Notes: generated by a model from the letters alone, not told the origin. A stretch of 36,911 nucleotides of DNA from a virus (IMGVR_UViG_3300018481_000043:1-36911), one strand, 5' to 3'. Shown: positions 8,174 through 17,693, counted from the stretch's first letter. Program-made: numbers and translations.

Positions 8174-9151
8174 ATGGCTACCATTACTTGGGATGATATC
8201 GGAGAACGAGTTTTTGAGAGTGGAATTGACAAAGGCGTCTTGTACCTTCCTAACGGTCTAGCAGTAGCATGGAATGGTTTGACTAACATTGTTGAAGAGT
8301 CAGACAAAGAAGCTCAGCCAGTTTACTTCGATGGTATGAAAACCAATGACATTGTGGTTCTTGGTGACTTTGCAGCGACCATGTCTGCGATGACATACCC
8401 TGATGAGTTTCTTCCTCTTGAAGGATACGCGACCCCGAGAAACGGCGTGTACATTGGCGATCAGCCGCTCAAGACTTTCGCGCTTTGCTACAGAACTCTC
8501 ATAGGAAACGATGTCGAAGGAGAACGGGCGGGCTACAAGCTTCACATCATCTACAATCTTGTGGCAATTCCTAGCGGCAAATCCTATGGAACATTGTCGG
8601 CTGATCCAACCACTACAGTTTTTGAATGGAGCATTACTGCCGTTCCAGAAGAGGCTGAATACTATCGCCCAACAGCACAGATCATTGTGGACTCTCGCAC
8701 ACTTGATCCTGATATTCTGGAAGCATTGGAAGACATGCTGTATGGATCTGATACAGAGGCTCCAATCCTTCTCCCGATGCCAGAACTGATCGCGTTTCTT
8801 ACCGATTGGTATCGCATCCGGATCATTGATCATGGCGATGGTACGTTCTCTGCTATTTCCAACATCGACGGACTTATCGTGTTTGGCGCGGATCCGATCA
8901 TGGATCTTGTTACGATCAACGAAGCCACCACAAACCCGGTTGTCATCGTTGGAGACAGCTACGAACTGTCCGATACGTTCCAGGTTGGTGAGCTTACTGA
9001 CATCATATTTGTCGACAATGGCGATGGAACTTGGACAGCGACTACAGACGACGCGTCTCTCTTCACTGAAACTGTCGATGGAGTATTCGAGATCAGGGAA
9101 GCGAATCCGTCCTACATCAACCCGTACACTTGGCGTGTCACATACGCATAA
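8174..9151 (+). CDS. Second tail-tube-like protein, paralog of the major tail protein
   Basis: The first ~190 residues align along their length with the major tail protein. The shared pattern includes TWDDIGERVFESGIDKGVLY, VAWNGLTN, CYRTLIGNDVEGERAGYKLH and DPDILEALEDMLYG. The C-terminal 120 residues differ from its Ig-like module and contain two units with DHGDGTFSA and DNGDGTWTA turns. Codon bias is weaker than in the major tail gene, so this copy is probably made in smaller amounts and may cap the tube or join it to the tip. It has a strong GAGAGGAGG SD and follows the chaperone by 10 nt. Homology is clear; the exact place in the tail is inferred. Confidence 0.85.
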   Translation: MATITWDDIGERVFESGIDKGVLYLPNGLAVAWNGLTNIVEESDKEAQPVYFDGMKTNDIVVLGDFAATMSAMTYPDEFLPLEGYATPRNGVYIGDQPLKTFALCYRTLIGNDVEGERAGYKLHIIYNLVAIPSGKSYGTLSADPTTTVFEWSITAVPEEAEYYRPTAQIIVDSRTLDPDILEALEDMLYGSDTEAPILLPMPELIAFLTDWYRIRIIDHGDGTFSAISNIDGLIVFGADPIMDLVTINEATTNPVVIVGDSYELSDTFQVGELTDIIFVDNGDGTWTATTDDASLFTETVDGVFEIREANPSYINPYTWRVTYA

Positions 9152-9160
9152 GGAGGAAAC

Positions 9161-9694
9161 ATGGTTTCAATTACTGGCTTCAATGCGGCACGTTCCCAAG
9201 AGATCGAAGATGCAAGTATCATTGGTGGAACTGTCGTAGGTGGAGATCTAATTCTAACTCGTCATGATGGTGGTGAGGTAAACGCTGGTGATATTCGTGG
9301 CGGTGAACAGATTCCACACAGTAACATCGTTCAAGTAACCAGTACCGGAAGCACTACCTCTTCAACCTTCAGCAACTTTGCTTCTTCTCTTGCCGTGGCA
9401 AGCTTTGTGAAGTATAGGGATGATACAAAACTTCATGTTGAATTTACTGGAGGAATCTATACTCCAGATACATTCACTCAATATGAAGTCGCCATTTACA
9501 TTGACAGCGTTAACCGAATTGTGGTAAATGACTTCGGTGCCAGTGGCGGCAAAGCAGGAATGATGCAAATCACTGGACTGGCTGCCGGTACTTACACGTG
9601 CACTGCCAGGAAACGTCGAGTCACTGGCTCAGGCACTGTTTATGAAGCACATGCTGGTGGAAAGAGTAGTCTGAAGATCACAGAAACCTTCTAG
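9161..9694 (+). CDS. Fibre-like minor tail protein
   Basis: The product is 177 residues. The N-terminus has ASIIGGTVVGGDLILTRHDG followed by GEVNAGDIRG. I recognise this short beta-strand motif from actinophage tail fibre and minor tail proteins. The remaining residues are a Ser/Thr/Gly-rich beta sandwich (HVEFTGGIYTPDTFTQYEVAIYI...), similar in composition to C1q- or TNF-like tail tip domains. It could bind the host surface, and no larger receptor-binding protein is present in this tail operon. The start ATG 9161 follows AAGGAGGAAAC. The assignment is moderate: motif recognition plus position. Confidence 0.65.
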   Translation: MVSITGFNAARSQEIEDASIIGGTVVGGDLILTRHDGGEVNAGDIRGGEQIPHSNIVQVTSTGSTTSSTFSNFASSLAVASFVKYRDDTKLHVEFTGGIYTPDTFTQYEVAIYIDSVNRIVVNDFGASGGKAGMMQITGLAAGTYTCTARKRRVTGSGTVYEAHAGGKSSLKITETF

Positions 9695-9707
9695 CTTTGG
9701 GGGCTGC

Positions 9708-10088
9708 ATGATTAGCATCTCAACCAAAGGCGACGGAAACGTCACTAGAAAGTTTCTTGAGCGTCTTAAGAAGCAGGATATGTTCACGCAACTTGATACG
9801 TATGGTCGCGAAGGTGTTCAGATTCTTAGGTCAGCTACTCCAGTTGAGTCTCGTTTGACCGCTGATTCATGGGAATACCGAGTCATCAGAAGTCACAGAT
9901 GGCCTGGAATTGAGTGGTACAACACGAACCCTGCGGGCAATTCAGATGTTTCTGTGGCTGTCCTTATCCAGTACGGACATGCTACTGGTGGCGGGGGTTA
10001 TGTTCACGGTAGGGATTACATCAATCCTGCTATGCGTCCTTTCTTTGACAGAGTTTCCGACGAGGTTTGGAAGAAGGTGAAATCATGA
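9708..10088 (+). CDS. HK97 gp10-like tail/neck protein
   Basis: This 126-residue protein resembles the HK97 gp10-like family of Gram-positive phages. Residues TYGREGVQILRSATPVESRL form the conserved first helix and turn, SWEYRVIRSHRWPGIEWYNTNP the central strands, and VLIQYGHATGGGGYVHGRDYINPAMRP the family's C-terminal motif. Members act in tail completion or head-tail joining. Finding it directly before the tape measure rather than in the neck cluster is also seen in related Gram-positive phages, from my recall. The SD is weak (TTGGGGG). It overlaps the next gene's start by 4 nt. Confidence 0.8.
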   Translation: MISISTKGDGNVTRKFLERLKKQDMFTQLDTYGREGVQILRSATPVESRLTADSWEYRVIRSHRWPGIEWYNTNPAGNSDVSVAVLIQYGHATGGGGYVHGRDYINPAMRPFFDRVSDEVWKKVKS

Positions 10089-13000
10089 GTGTTGACGATC
10101 GCATTGTCGCAATGAAATTTGATAATGAGTCGTTCGAGCGAAAGCTCAGCGAAACGATCAGGAGTCTAGATAAGCTCCGAGCCAGTCTTGATTTCTCCAG
10201 GGCCAAGAGTAATCTCGCGGATCTCAGTAGTGCTGGCAGGAAATTCAACATGGAGGGCATGGGCCACTCCATTGATGGAATCAGTAACAAGTTCCTTGCC
10301 ATGGCTACCATTGGCATCACTGCTCTGTCTAATCTGACGAACAGGGCAGTCGACGCCGGCATCTCTATGGCTAAAGCGTTCACAATTGGTCCGATCATTG
10401 ATGGTTTCAAAGAGATGGAAACCAACATGAACTCCATCCAGACCATCTTGGCGAACACTGCTTCAAAGGGAACAACTCTGGATGACGTCAATGCTGCACT
10501 TCAGTTGCTGAACGAGTATTCTGACAAAACGATCTACAACTTCGGTCAGATGGCAAAGAACATCGGAGCCTTCACGGCTGCTGGTGTTGATCTTGATACT
10601 TCAGTGGACTCTATCAAGGGTATTGCTAACCTTTCGGCTCTTTCAGGTGCTAGTGCTGAAGATGCATCTCGTGCTATGTACCAGCTTTCTCAGGCAATCT
10701 CGTCCGGAACTCTTCGTCTTATGGACTGGAGATCTGTCGAGAACGCTAACATTGGTGGCGAGATCTTCAAGAACCAGTTGCTTCAAACGGCCTCTGCTCT
10801 TGGAACCATCACCGAGATCCCCTTTGACATGACTGTCAAGGAATGGGAGAAGGCTAACGGTTCGTTCCGTGAATCTCTTGAGAAGGGGTGGATCACCTCA
10901 GAGGTGCTCACCACGGCGCTAGGAACCTTCACCGGTGACCTTACTGACGCAGAACTTGCCGCCAAGGGGTTCACCGACGCACAGATTGCCAACATTCAGA
11001 AGCTGGCTAAGATCGCAGTGGCCTCTGCCACTGAAGTAAAGACCTTTAGCCAGCTAATTGGCACAGTCAAAGAGTCCATTGCGACCGGCTTTGCCGACTC
11101 GTTCAAGATCGTCCTTGGTGGATTCAACGAGGCAAAGGCTCTCTTCACTGAGATCAACAATGCGATTGGGAGTGTCGTTAGCAGATCTGCAGACTACCGA
11201 AACAACCTGCTCGCTGCGTGGAAGTTCTTCGGTGGAAGAGACAAAGCTATCCAAGCGTTCAAGGACGCCCTTGCCGGAATTGGCACGATCCTCAAACCGA
11301 TCCGAGAAGCCTTCCGAGAGATCTTCCCAAGGAAGACCGCGGTTGATCTTCTTCGGTTTACTGACTCATTTGCAAACTTCGCCAAGAACCTCAAAATAGG
11401 AGCGTTTACAGCAGATAAGGTCAAGAAGGTTTTCAAGGGATTCTTCTCCGTTCTTGAAATCGGCTTCGAAATCTTTAAGGGTATTGGCTCGCTAATCAGA
11501 ACTGTCACTTTTGCAATTCTTGGGGCAAGCCACGGTCTCTTTGACTTCGCTTCGGCCTCAAGTGGGTCTCTGGAAAAGCTCAACGAAGCACTCGTTGCTG
11601 GTGGAGGGATCAAGGATTTCTTTGACCGCATTGGTGACACCATCAAGAAGGCCATCGAGCCTCTTCATGATTTCATTCATGCAGTGGTTGACTTCTTCGA
11701 AGCATTTGACGAGAAGAAATCTGACGCCGCTCAAAAGGGTATTGACAAGATCGGCGATAGGTTCAGTTTCGTTGGCGCAATTGTTGACAGACTTTCAGAC
11801 ATCTTTGGCCAGATCATGGAGATTCTGGACGTTGCTTGGGAAGCATTGAGCAGTTGGTTCGGTGAACTTGGCGAGAAGCTGGTTGACGAATTGGTTCCAG
11901 GAGACTTCGATAAGGCAGTTGACCTAGTCAACGTCGGTCTTCTCGGTGGCATTCTACTTATGCTCAAGCGGTTTGTCGATGGTGGTTTGAAGATCAATCT
12001 GGGTGGCGGTGTTCTTGAGAAAATCAACGGCACTCTCACCGGTCTGACCAAATCACTTCAGGCTCTGGAAGCCAATGTCAAAGCTAACGCTCTCCTCAAG
12101 ATTGCCGCTGCTTTGGCTATTCTGACAGCATCTGTCGTCGTTCTGTCGTTGATTGATTCCGATAAGCTTGCGGCTGCGCTAACGGCGACTACTGCAGGCT
12201 TCGGTCAACTCATCGGTACGTTCACGATTCTAACCAAATTGTCTACTACCGCGTTCGCTATCAAGTTCGGTCTAGTTGCTGCAGGAATGCTTATTCTTGC
12301 GGCTGCTATTCTTGTGCTTAGCATCGCTGTTAAGCAGATGGCCAACCTTGAGATGATCGACATGGCCAAGGGTATTGGCGCTGTCGGCGCGTCGATGATC
12401 ATTCTCGTAAAGGGGATGAACGCGCTAAGCGCTGACATGAGGGGCATGGTTCGAGCCGGAATTGGTATGATCGGCATTGCTTTGGCGCTTCTTATTCTTA
12501 GTCAAGCGGTTGAACAATTCGGCAAACTTGATTGGGAAGAGCTTGGAAAGGGCCTCGGTGGAATCGCCGTTGGTCTTGGCGCGCTCGTTCTTGCAATGAA
12601 CAAGATGCCGGTCAAGGGAATGATTCAAGCTGGCGTCGGCATTGGCGCTATCGCTGTTGCGCTTCTTATTCTTAGTCAAGCGACTCAAGAATTTGCTGAA
12701 ATGTCTTGGGAAGAGTTGGCTAAGGGACTAGGCGCAGTTGTCATTGCGCTTGCAGCCATTGTGCTTCTCACAAACACCATGCCTGCTGGAAGTTTGATTG
12801 CAGCAGGAGCCGGACTTGTTCTAGTTAGTCTTGCTTTGGTTGTGATGGCTAAAGCTGTTAAAATGCTGGCTGATCTGAAGCTTACTGACTTGCTAAAGGG
12901 CATTGCCGGTATTGCTGCGTTGCTTATCATTCTTGGCGTTGCTGCATATGCCATGGAGGGTGCTGGCCCTGGGGCTGGTGCTATCGTCATCATGGCTGGA

Positions 13001-14932
13001 GCGCTTTATATTCTGACTGGTGTACTTGAGCGACTGGGTAAGATTCCTATCACTCAACTCATTACCGGTCTGGTTGCCATCGCGGCAGTCCTAACCGTGC
13101 TTGGTCTTGCGGCGCTTATCATGCAGCCGATCATTCCATCACTGCTTGGACTTGGTGTAGCTATGGCGGCTGTGGGCGCAGGCTTCGCTTTGTTCGGTGC
13201 TGCGGTATATTTGGTGGCAAAGGGATTGGAGCTATTGGCTCGATCTGGCAAGAAGGGTATTGACGCGGTCATTGCCATCGGCAAGAAACTCGTAGCTGCC
13301 ATTCCTGCTCTTATCGGGGCGATCATTGCTTCCGTCATCAACTCTGTAACGGAGATTGTGGAAGCTTTGCCGCTTCTGGTCAAGGCGTTGAAGGTGCTCA
13401 TCGGTCATATTCTTGACACCTTTACTGAATTGGCTCCAAAGTTTGCTGACACCATCGGCGCGATCATGCAGGCCACATTCGAAATCATCGGTGGACTTGT
13501 TCCTCAGTTGATTGAGCTTGGCTTCACGATTCTGGACGCTTTGCTTACTGGTATTCGAGAGAACATCGGTAAGTTGACAGATACTGCTACAGACATCATG
13601 ATAAACTTTGCTAGGGCCCTTCAGAAGAAGGCTCCGCTTCTGGTGGACGCGGCAGTTGATCTGATCTTGACTTTCCTCAAGGCAATCGCTGGTCGTGCAG
13701 CGGATATTGCTGCTTCTGGCCTCCTGGTGTTGACTACCTTCCTTAAGGGGATGGCTGACAACATTGGAAATGTCATTGACACAGTAACGATGATCATCAT
13801 CAGTTTCGTTCAAGGAATCGCTGACAACCTGCTTCTTATCGTTGACGCTGGTTACCAGATTCTAATCAATCTGCTTCTCGGTATCACAGAGAACATTCTG
13901 GATGTTGCTGCAGCGGTTACTGACGTCATCACCAGTTTCATCACAGCCATTGGAGACAATGCTTTGGCGATCATTGGTGCTGGCGCGAGCATGTTGGCTT
14001 CGCTTCTGTATGGTATCGCAGCCACAATTCAAACCGTGGCAGATGCTGTTGGCACAATTGTGACCACCTTCATCACAGCGGTTGCTGATAACGCTCAGGA
14101 CATCATCGACGCTGGTGTTGCGGCTCTAGTTAGCTTTATCACTGGTCTTGGTGAGAACTTGGAAGACGTTATCGATGCCGGTACTGAAGTGATCGTCAAG
14201 TTCATCGAAGGCCTCGGTGCGGCTGGAGAGCAAATTGTCAATGCTGCGTTCAGAACCCTTCTGAAATTCCTGAAGGCTCTAGACGAGGCTATTGTCAGGT
14301 ACACACCCCAGCTTCAAGAGGTTGGAAAGAGCATTGCTGGTCATATTCTGGATGGTCTTACATTCGGACTCGCTGGCAAGGCTAGTGGTTTCTTGAGTGG
14401 TATCACGGATTTGGCGAAGGACGCCAAGAACGGATTCATGAAAGAAATCGACGCCCAATCGCCATCCAAAGACTTCTATAAGATTGCAGGTAGCATTGTA
14501 GATGGCTTGACGCTTCGTATGGACAAGGATACGTCTGTTGAGGACGCTTCTGCAGGTCTTGCTAGTCGTGCTATCGTAGGCTTCACGAAAACTCTGGGTG
14601 GTTTCCCTAGTATTCTTGAGGGTATAGACCTAGATGCAAGCCCCGTGATCACGCCAGTATTGGACCTCACAAGAGTTCAGCAAGAAGCGAAGGGTCTTAA
14701 CGGACTCTTTGGTAGTAGAGCCATCGCGCCTGTTGTTTCTATCAATGGCGCTCGTACGATTTCGGCTACGGCAGAGGTTCCAGGATCTACTGATCCAGGT
14801 GCTCAGGTTATTGAACAGAACAACCACTTTGAGCAAAACAACTACTCGCCCGAAGCGTTGTCTACGAACGATATTTATAGGAACACTAAGAGCCAAATCG
14901 CATTGGCAAAGGAGGAACTCCAAATCGCATGA
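10085..14932 (+). CDS. Tape measure protein
   Basis: This largest gene sets tail length and helps DNA cross the host membrane. I placed the start at ATG 10085 because AAGGTG lies about 6 nt before it; a TTG at 10067 without SD would add six residues. The 1615-residue protein has a helical N-terminus (FDNESFERKLSETIRSLDKLR) and the ETNMNSIQTILANT and YNFGQMAKNIGAF segments common in tape measures. Many hydrophobic helices lie at about residues 665-1045 and a run of 22-residue repeats at about 1160-1381. At about 1.5 angstrom per residue the tail would be roughly 240 nm long. The end overlaps the next start by 4 nt. Confidence 0.95.
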   Translation: MSVDDRIVAMKFDNESFERKLSETIRSLDKLRASLDFSRAKSNLADLSSAGRKFNMEGMGHSIDGISNKFLAMATIGITALSNLTNRAVDAGISMAKAFTIGPIIDGFKEMETNMNSIQTILANTASKGTTLDDVNAALQLLNEYSDKTIYNFGQMAKNIGAFTAAGVDLDTSVDSIKGIANLSALSGASAEDASRAMYQLSQAISSGTLRLMDWRSVENANIGGEIFKNQLLQTASALGTITEIPFDMTVKEWEKANGSFRESLEKGWITSEVLTTALGTFTGDLTDAELAAKGFTDAQIANIQKLAKIAVASATEVKTFSQLIGTVKESIATGFADSFKIVLGGFNEAKALFTEINNAIGSVVSRSADYRNNLLAAWKFFGGRDKAIQAFKDALAGIGTILKPIREAFREIFPRKTAVDLLRFTDSFANFAKNLKIGAFTADKVKKVFKGFFSVLEIGFEIFKGIGSLIRTVTFAILGASHGLFDFASASSGSLEKLNEALVAGGGIKDFFDRIGDTIKKAIEPLHDFIHAVVDFFEAFDEKKSDAAQKGIDKIGDRFSFVGAIVDRLSDIFGQIMEILDVAWEALSSWFGELGEKLVDELVPGDFDKAVDLVNVGLLGGILLMLKRFVDGGLKINLGGGVLEKINGTLTGLTKSLQALEANVKANALLKIAAALAILTASVVVLSLIDSDKLAAALTATTAGFGQLIGTFTILTKLSTTAFAIKFGLVAAGMLILAAAILVLSIAVKQMANLEMIDMAKGIGAVGASMIILVKGMNALSADMRGMVRAGIGMIGIALALLILSQAVEQFGKLDWEELGKGLGGIAVGLGALVLAMNKMPVKGMIQAGVGIGAIAVALLILSQATQEFAEMSWEELAKGLGAVVIALAAIVLLTNTMPAGSLIAAGAGLVLVSLALVVMAKAVKMLADLKLTDLLKGIAGIAALLIILGVAAYAMEGAGPGAGAIVIMAGALYILTGVLERLGKIPITQLITGLVAIAAVLTVLGLAALIMQPIIPSLLGLGVAMAAVGAGFALFGAAVYLVAKGLELLARSGKKGIDAVIAIGKKLVAAIPALIGAIIASVINSVTEIVEALPLLVKALKVLIGHILDTFTELAPKFADTIGAIMQATFEIIGGLVPQLIELGFTILDALLTGIRENIGKLTDTATDIMINFARALQKKAPLLVDAAVDLILTFLKAIAGRAADIAASGLLVLTTFLKGMADNIGNVIDTVTMIIISFVQGIADNLLLIVDAGYQILINLLLGITENILDVAAAVTDVITSFITAIGDNALAIIGAGASMLASLLYGIAATIQTVADAVGTIVTTFITAVADNAQDIIDAGVAALVSFITGLGENLEDVIDAGTEVIVKFIEGLGAAGEQIVNAAFRTLLKFLKALDEAIVRYTPQLQEVGKSIAGHILDGLTFGLAGKASGFLSGITDLAKDAKNGFMKEIDAQSPSKDFYKIAGSIVDGLTLRMDKDTSVEDASAGLASRAIVGFTKTLGGFPSILEGIDLDASPVITPVLDLTRVQQEAKGLNGLFGSRAIAPVVSINGARTISATAEVPGSTDPGAQVIEQNNHFEQNNYSPEALSTNDIYRNTKSQIALAKEELQIA

Positions 14933-15792
14933 GAGTAACCAGCGTAGAAATCCATCAAGTGGATTCCTCCGGAGAACCATTGGGCGGGACGTCTAGTGTA
15001 GCTGTTCTGAGCTTCCGGGATCCCCAACGGCTAAACCCGTATAACATTAAAGCACTTCTCGGCCTTGATGTGGACGAGATCGTGCCTCGATTCTACGGGA
15101 TCGCCGGAAAATCAGCAGCTAAGAACTATAGTCTGTCAATGGAACAGCGTATTATTGTCGCTCGTATCCAATTGAACCCCAACTTCTCCAACAACGAATC
15201 ATATTCTGACCTGCGAGACAATCTATACAAGTTCATTGCCTCGTCTAGGTCAGGATTGGTTCAACTGCGATTCAAGGATGCAAACGTAACTACCGCTGTT
15301 ATTTCTGGTACTATCAGTAAGTTCGAGGCTGCATTGGCTTCGAAAGAACCAGAAGTTCAGCTTACAATCAACTGTCTTGATCCTTGGTTGAAATCTCCTG
15401 AACGAGTCAACGTTGATGTTAGTGGCTTCGATCCAGCAGACACAACGATTGAAGACGAACTGTCTACTGCTCCTCATGGGTTCCGTTTCGAAATGTCCTT
15501 CAGTGGCGCGACGACACAGTTCTTCATGGAAGACACAGCCATTGGATGGATATTCGAAGTCACTCCTGTGGATGGGTTCTTGATCGGTGACGTTCTTCAT
15601 TTCTCAAGTGAGCTTGGTAATCGATATTTGTACGTGTTCAGGGACGAAGCGCCTCTTTATCTTGCTGATTGTTTGAATCCTAATTCTGTTTGGCCAATCA
15701 TATTTCCAGGCGAGAACAAGTACACGATCGACAACAGCGAATACATGACTTGGGAAAAGATCTCGTATTACTCCACTTACTGGGGAGTGTAA
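14929..15792 (+). CDS. Distal tail protein (Dit-like)
   Basis: This 287-residue protein follows the tape measure, the standard position for the distal tail protein that forms the hexameric ring at the tail end. Family-like features are an N-terminal beta domain, FYGIAGKSAAKNYSLSMEQRIIVARIQL near residues 45-72, and the DLRDNLYKFIASSRSGLVQLRF helix-strand, followed by the NCLDPWLKSPERV segment. It starts within the last codons of the tape measure gene (ATGA overlap), with an AAAGGAGGAAC SD inside that gene, so it is translationally coupled. I rely on the family pattern and gene order. Confidence 0.85.
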   Translation: MRVTSVEIHQVDSSGEPLGGTSSVAVLSFRDPQRLNPYNIKALLGLDVDEIVPRFYGIAGKSAAKNYSLSMEQRIIVARIQLNPNFSNNESYSDLRDNLYKFIASSRSGLVQLRFKDANVTTAVISGTISKFEAALASKEPEVQLTINCLDPWLKSPERVNVDVSGFDPADTTIEDELSTAPHGFRFEMSFSGATTQFFMEDTAIGWIFEVTPVDGFLIGDVLHFSSELGNRYLYVFRDEAPLYLADCLNPNSVWPIIFPGENKYTIDNSEYMTWEKISYYSTYWGV

Positions 15793-15793
15793 C

Positions 15794-16903
15794 ATGGATG
15801 TTTTCAAATTCAACAATCCAACACATCCAATGCTCATGGAGCAAGGCGAAATTGTCAATGGTCTAAGCAGCAAGATGTGGATTGAGCGATATTCTGAAGC
15901 CGGAGAGTTCACATTCTCTGCTCCAGTAAGTTCAAACATTCGTGAAACGCTTCCTATTGGAACGTTCGTGTCTCATATCAACACAAGAGACATAATGCGG
16001 GTCAAAGACCACGAGATCAATGAAGAAAAGAATCAAGAAGCAGAACTCATTGTCACCGGAGTAGGACTTGAGGTGGCGTTCGACAGCAGAATCGTTGGAG
16101 CCGAGAAAACGTTTCCAACGTCCACTGGCGTAACTGACTACGTGATGAGTTCAGCGTTTCTTGACGCCAACATCGTTACATTGATCAAGGATCATATTTA
16201 CGCCAGTGAAGTGGTGGATGCAGACAACGCAATTCCTTATCTTGAAGTCATCTCAACCGTTTCCAGTCATGGCACGGCTGCAGCATTGTCTTTGAGGCAA
16301 ACCGATCTATATTCTGCTGTCCTTGAGCTTCTCATCGATCAAGACCTTGGAATCAGGGCAGTTCGTCCTGGGCCATGGAACACCGCCTTGTCTAATCTCA
16401 TCAATACGGCAATCGAGGTTCACCAAGGAGCAGATCGTACACAAACGGTCGTCTTCTCTAATGATAGTGGAGAAATCGAACGGGCGGATTATCTTTGGAG
16501 CGACAGAAAGGACAAGAACTGCGCGTTGATCACTGGTCGATGGGTTGAAACTACAGTTGAAGGAACTGAAGTTGGAATTGATCGGAAATGGATGACGGTT
16601 GATGCCTCAGACATTGATCAATCTCTTACTTCTGCGCCATCGGGTGGTACTTTGACTTCCATCGTCAACAAAATGAAGAAACGTGGAACTGCGGCACTTA
16701 GAGCTCAGAAGAACATCGCCCTCACCAAAGCTGAGATCGCTAAGAACTCAGTCAGGGCTCTATATCGCACGGATTACGAACTAGGAGATCTTATTTCGGT
16801 TGAGGGTAATTACAATGAAGATTCGATTCGGCGTGTTACTGAATACGTTGAGATCGAGGACAAAACCGGCCGAAGCGGATATCCTACGCTTTCAGAGCCC
16901 TAA
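15794..16903 (+). CDS. Tail hub protein, ReqiPepy6 Gp37-like
   Basis: The 369-residue protein resembles the Siphovirus ReqiPepy6 Gp37-like family, the tail-tip hub of many actinophages. Key stretches are MWIERYSEAGEFTFSAP, VSHINTRDIMRVKDHEIN, VLELLIDQDLGIRAVRPG and the final TDYELGDLISVEG followed by RVTEYVEIEDKTG. The hub closes the tail tube and positions fibres; some members carry enzymatic additions but none is seen here. It starts 1 nt after the previous stop. Unusually, it is the last tail gene before the holin, with no separate large receptor-binding protein. Confidence 0.85.
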   Translation: MDVFKFNNPTHPMLMEQGEIVNGLSSKMWIERYSEAGEFTFSAPVSSNIRETLPIGTFVSHINTRDIMRVKDHEINEEKNQEAELIVTGVGLEVAFDSRIVGAEKTFPTSTGVTDYVMSSAFLDANIVTLIKDHIYASEVVDADNAIPYLEVISTVSSHGTAAALSLRQTDLYSAVLELLIDQDLGIRAVRPGPWNTALSNLINTAIEVHQGADRTQTVVFSNDSGEIERADYLWSDRKDKNCALITGRWVETTVEGTEVGIDRKWMTVDASDIDQSLTSAPSGGTLTSIVNKMKKRGTAALRAQKNIALTKAEIAKNSVRALYRTDYELGDLISVEGNYNEDSIRRVTEYVEIEDKTGRSGYPTLSEP

Positions 16904-16916
16904 ACAAGGAGTTAAC

Positions 16917-17279
16917 ATGGTTCTTCCTCAGAAGTACTACGATTTCGTAAAGTGGTTTGTTGGCATTGTTCTTCCGGCAATCAGCGCTGCGGTGTTCTCT
17001 CTTCAAGAGACGTTCAACATCGACAACGCTGAGCAGATCATGGGTGTGTGTGCCGTTCTGGCCACCTTCCTTGGCGCAATCGCTGGAATCAGTTCCAGGA
17101 ACTTCAACAGGAGCGACGCGGCCTACGATGGCTATGTTGTCGTAACGAATCCGGACGATGGCCCGAAGAACTTCAGCCTTGAGCTGAACAAGGAACCTGC
17201 AGATCTGGAAGCACAGACGAGTATTCGCATGAAGGTGGTTGAGGGACCTACTGGTCCTCCTGTAGACGACGTTGCGTGA
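16917..17279 (+). CDS. Holin, r1t type
   Basis: ATG 16917 follows an ACAAGGAG SD; an upstream in-frame start at 16800 lies inside the hub gene and is ignored. The 120-residue protein matches the phage r1t holin pattern: KYYDFVKWFVGIVLPAISAA, a second membrane segment EQIMGVCAVLATFLGAIAGISS, then FNRSDAAYDG. Two transmembrane helices are evident (about residues 10-28 and 39-58), with a charged C-terminal tail of 60 residues. It forms lesions in the membrane at lysis. The endolysin that usually accompanies it is not beside it or elsewhere in the window. Confidence 0.85.
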   Translation: MVLPQKYYDFVKWFVGIVLPAISAAVFSLQETFNIDNAEQIMGVCAVLATFLGAIAGISSRNFNRSDAAYDGYVVVTNPDDGPKNFSLELNKEPADLEAQTSIRMKVVEGPTGPPVDDVA

Positions 17280-17280
17280 T

Positions 17281-17308
17281 TCGCAAACAATACATCGCGT
17301 ATAATGAG
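17281..17308 (+). promoter_or_regulatory. Phage promoter P1
   Basis: First of nine copies of the rigid element: TCGCA at 17281, TACATC ten bases later, and TATAATGAG at 17300-17308. The start of TCGCA to the start of TATAAT is exactly 19 nt, as in all nine copies. It begins just after the holin stop and drives the small gene at 17328. Confidence 0.85.
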
Positions 17309-17327
17309 ACCTACAGAAAGGATTTCA

Positions 17328-17621
17328 ATGCTGAAGTACTTCTTCAGACGGAACAGGAAAGAGCTCGACGACGAGATCGGCGCTGTTCTAGTAGAGATGG
17401 GACGACTGGGACCAACCCACGACGAGTACCCCGAACAGCTAGCATTGCTGGAACGACTCGAGGAGCTGAAGGCAAACAATCGCCAGAAGCCCATGAGCCG
17501 AGACACAATGCTGCTGGGAGGAGCCAACTTGCTCGCGGTGGTCGCGATCGCCTGGATCGAACGAACCAGCGTCATGACGTCGAAGGGATTCACCTTCATT
17601 CGACCGATGAAGACGCAGTAA
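17328..17621 (+). CDS. Small membrane-associated protein of unknown function
   Basis: The ATG at 17328 follows GAAAGGA by 5 nt. The 97-residue product has a basic N-terminus (LKYFFRRNRKE), a charged helix likely to form a coiled coil (residues about 10-53, ending LERLEELKANN), and one hydrophobic segment, LLGGANLLAVVAIAWIE, at about 65-81. A short C-terminus follows. I do not recognise the family. An in-frame ATG at 17304 lies within the promoter -10/initiation region and is not likely used. It is the first of several one-gene cassettes with their own promoter. Confidence 0.7.
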   Translation: MLKYFFRRNRKELDDEIGAVLVEMGRLGPTHDEYPEQLALLERLEELKANNRQKPMSRDTMLLGGANLLAVVAIAWIERTSVMTSKGFTFIRPMKTQ

Positions 17622-17637
17622 CCATCCACCTGTAGTA

Positions 17638-17693
17638 AAGGCTCAGAAGCCGTGTAAGATCGAAAGATGATTTTACATGGCTTCTGAGCTTTG
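17638..17693 (+). terminator. Long hairpin, probable bidirectional terminator
   Basis: GGCTCAGAAGCC and GGCTTCTGAGC form an 11-bp stem that continues inward through GTGTAA/TTTACAT with minor mismatches to a GAAA-containing loop. A-rich bases precede the left arm and a short T run follows the right arm. It would close transcription of the structural operon and the small gene at 17328. The right arm contains the 14-nt TTTACATGGCTTCT that recurs at 33123. Confidence 0.65.

Noticed and set aside
7612-8174. Programmed frameshift in the tail assembly chaperone
   Set aside because: The family's two halves appear already joined in one frame, no good slippery heptamer is present near the end, and no orphan downstream frame needs joining.
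16800-16917. Upstream start extending the holin by 39 residues
   Set aside because: It lies inside the tail hub gene in another frame and lacks an SD, while ATG 16917 has a good one and gives the family-like N-terminus.
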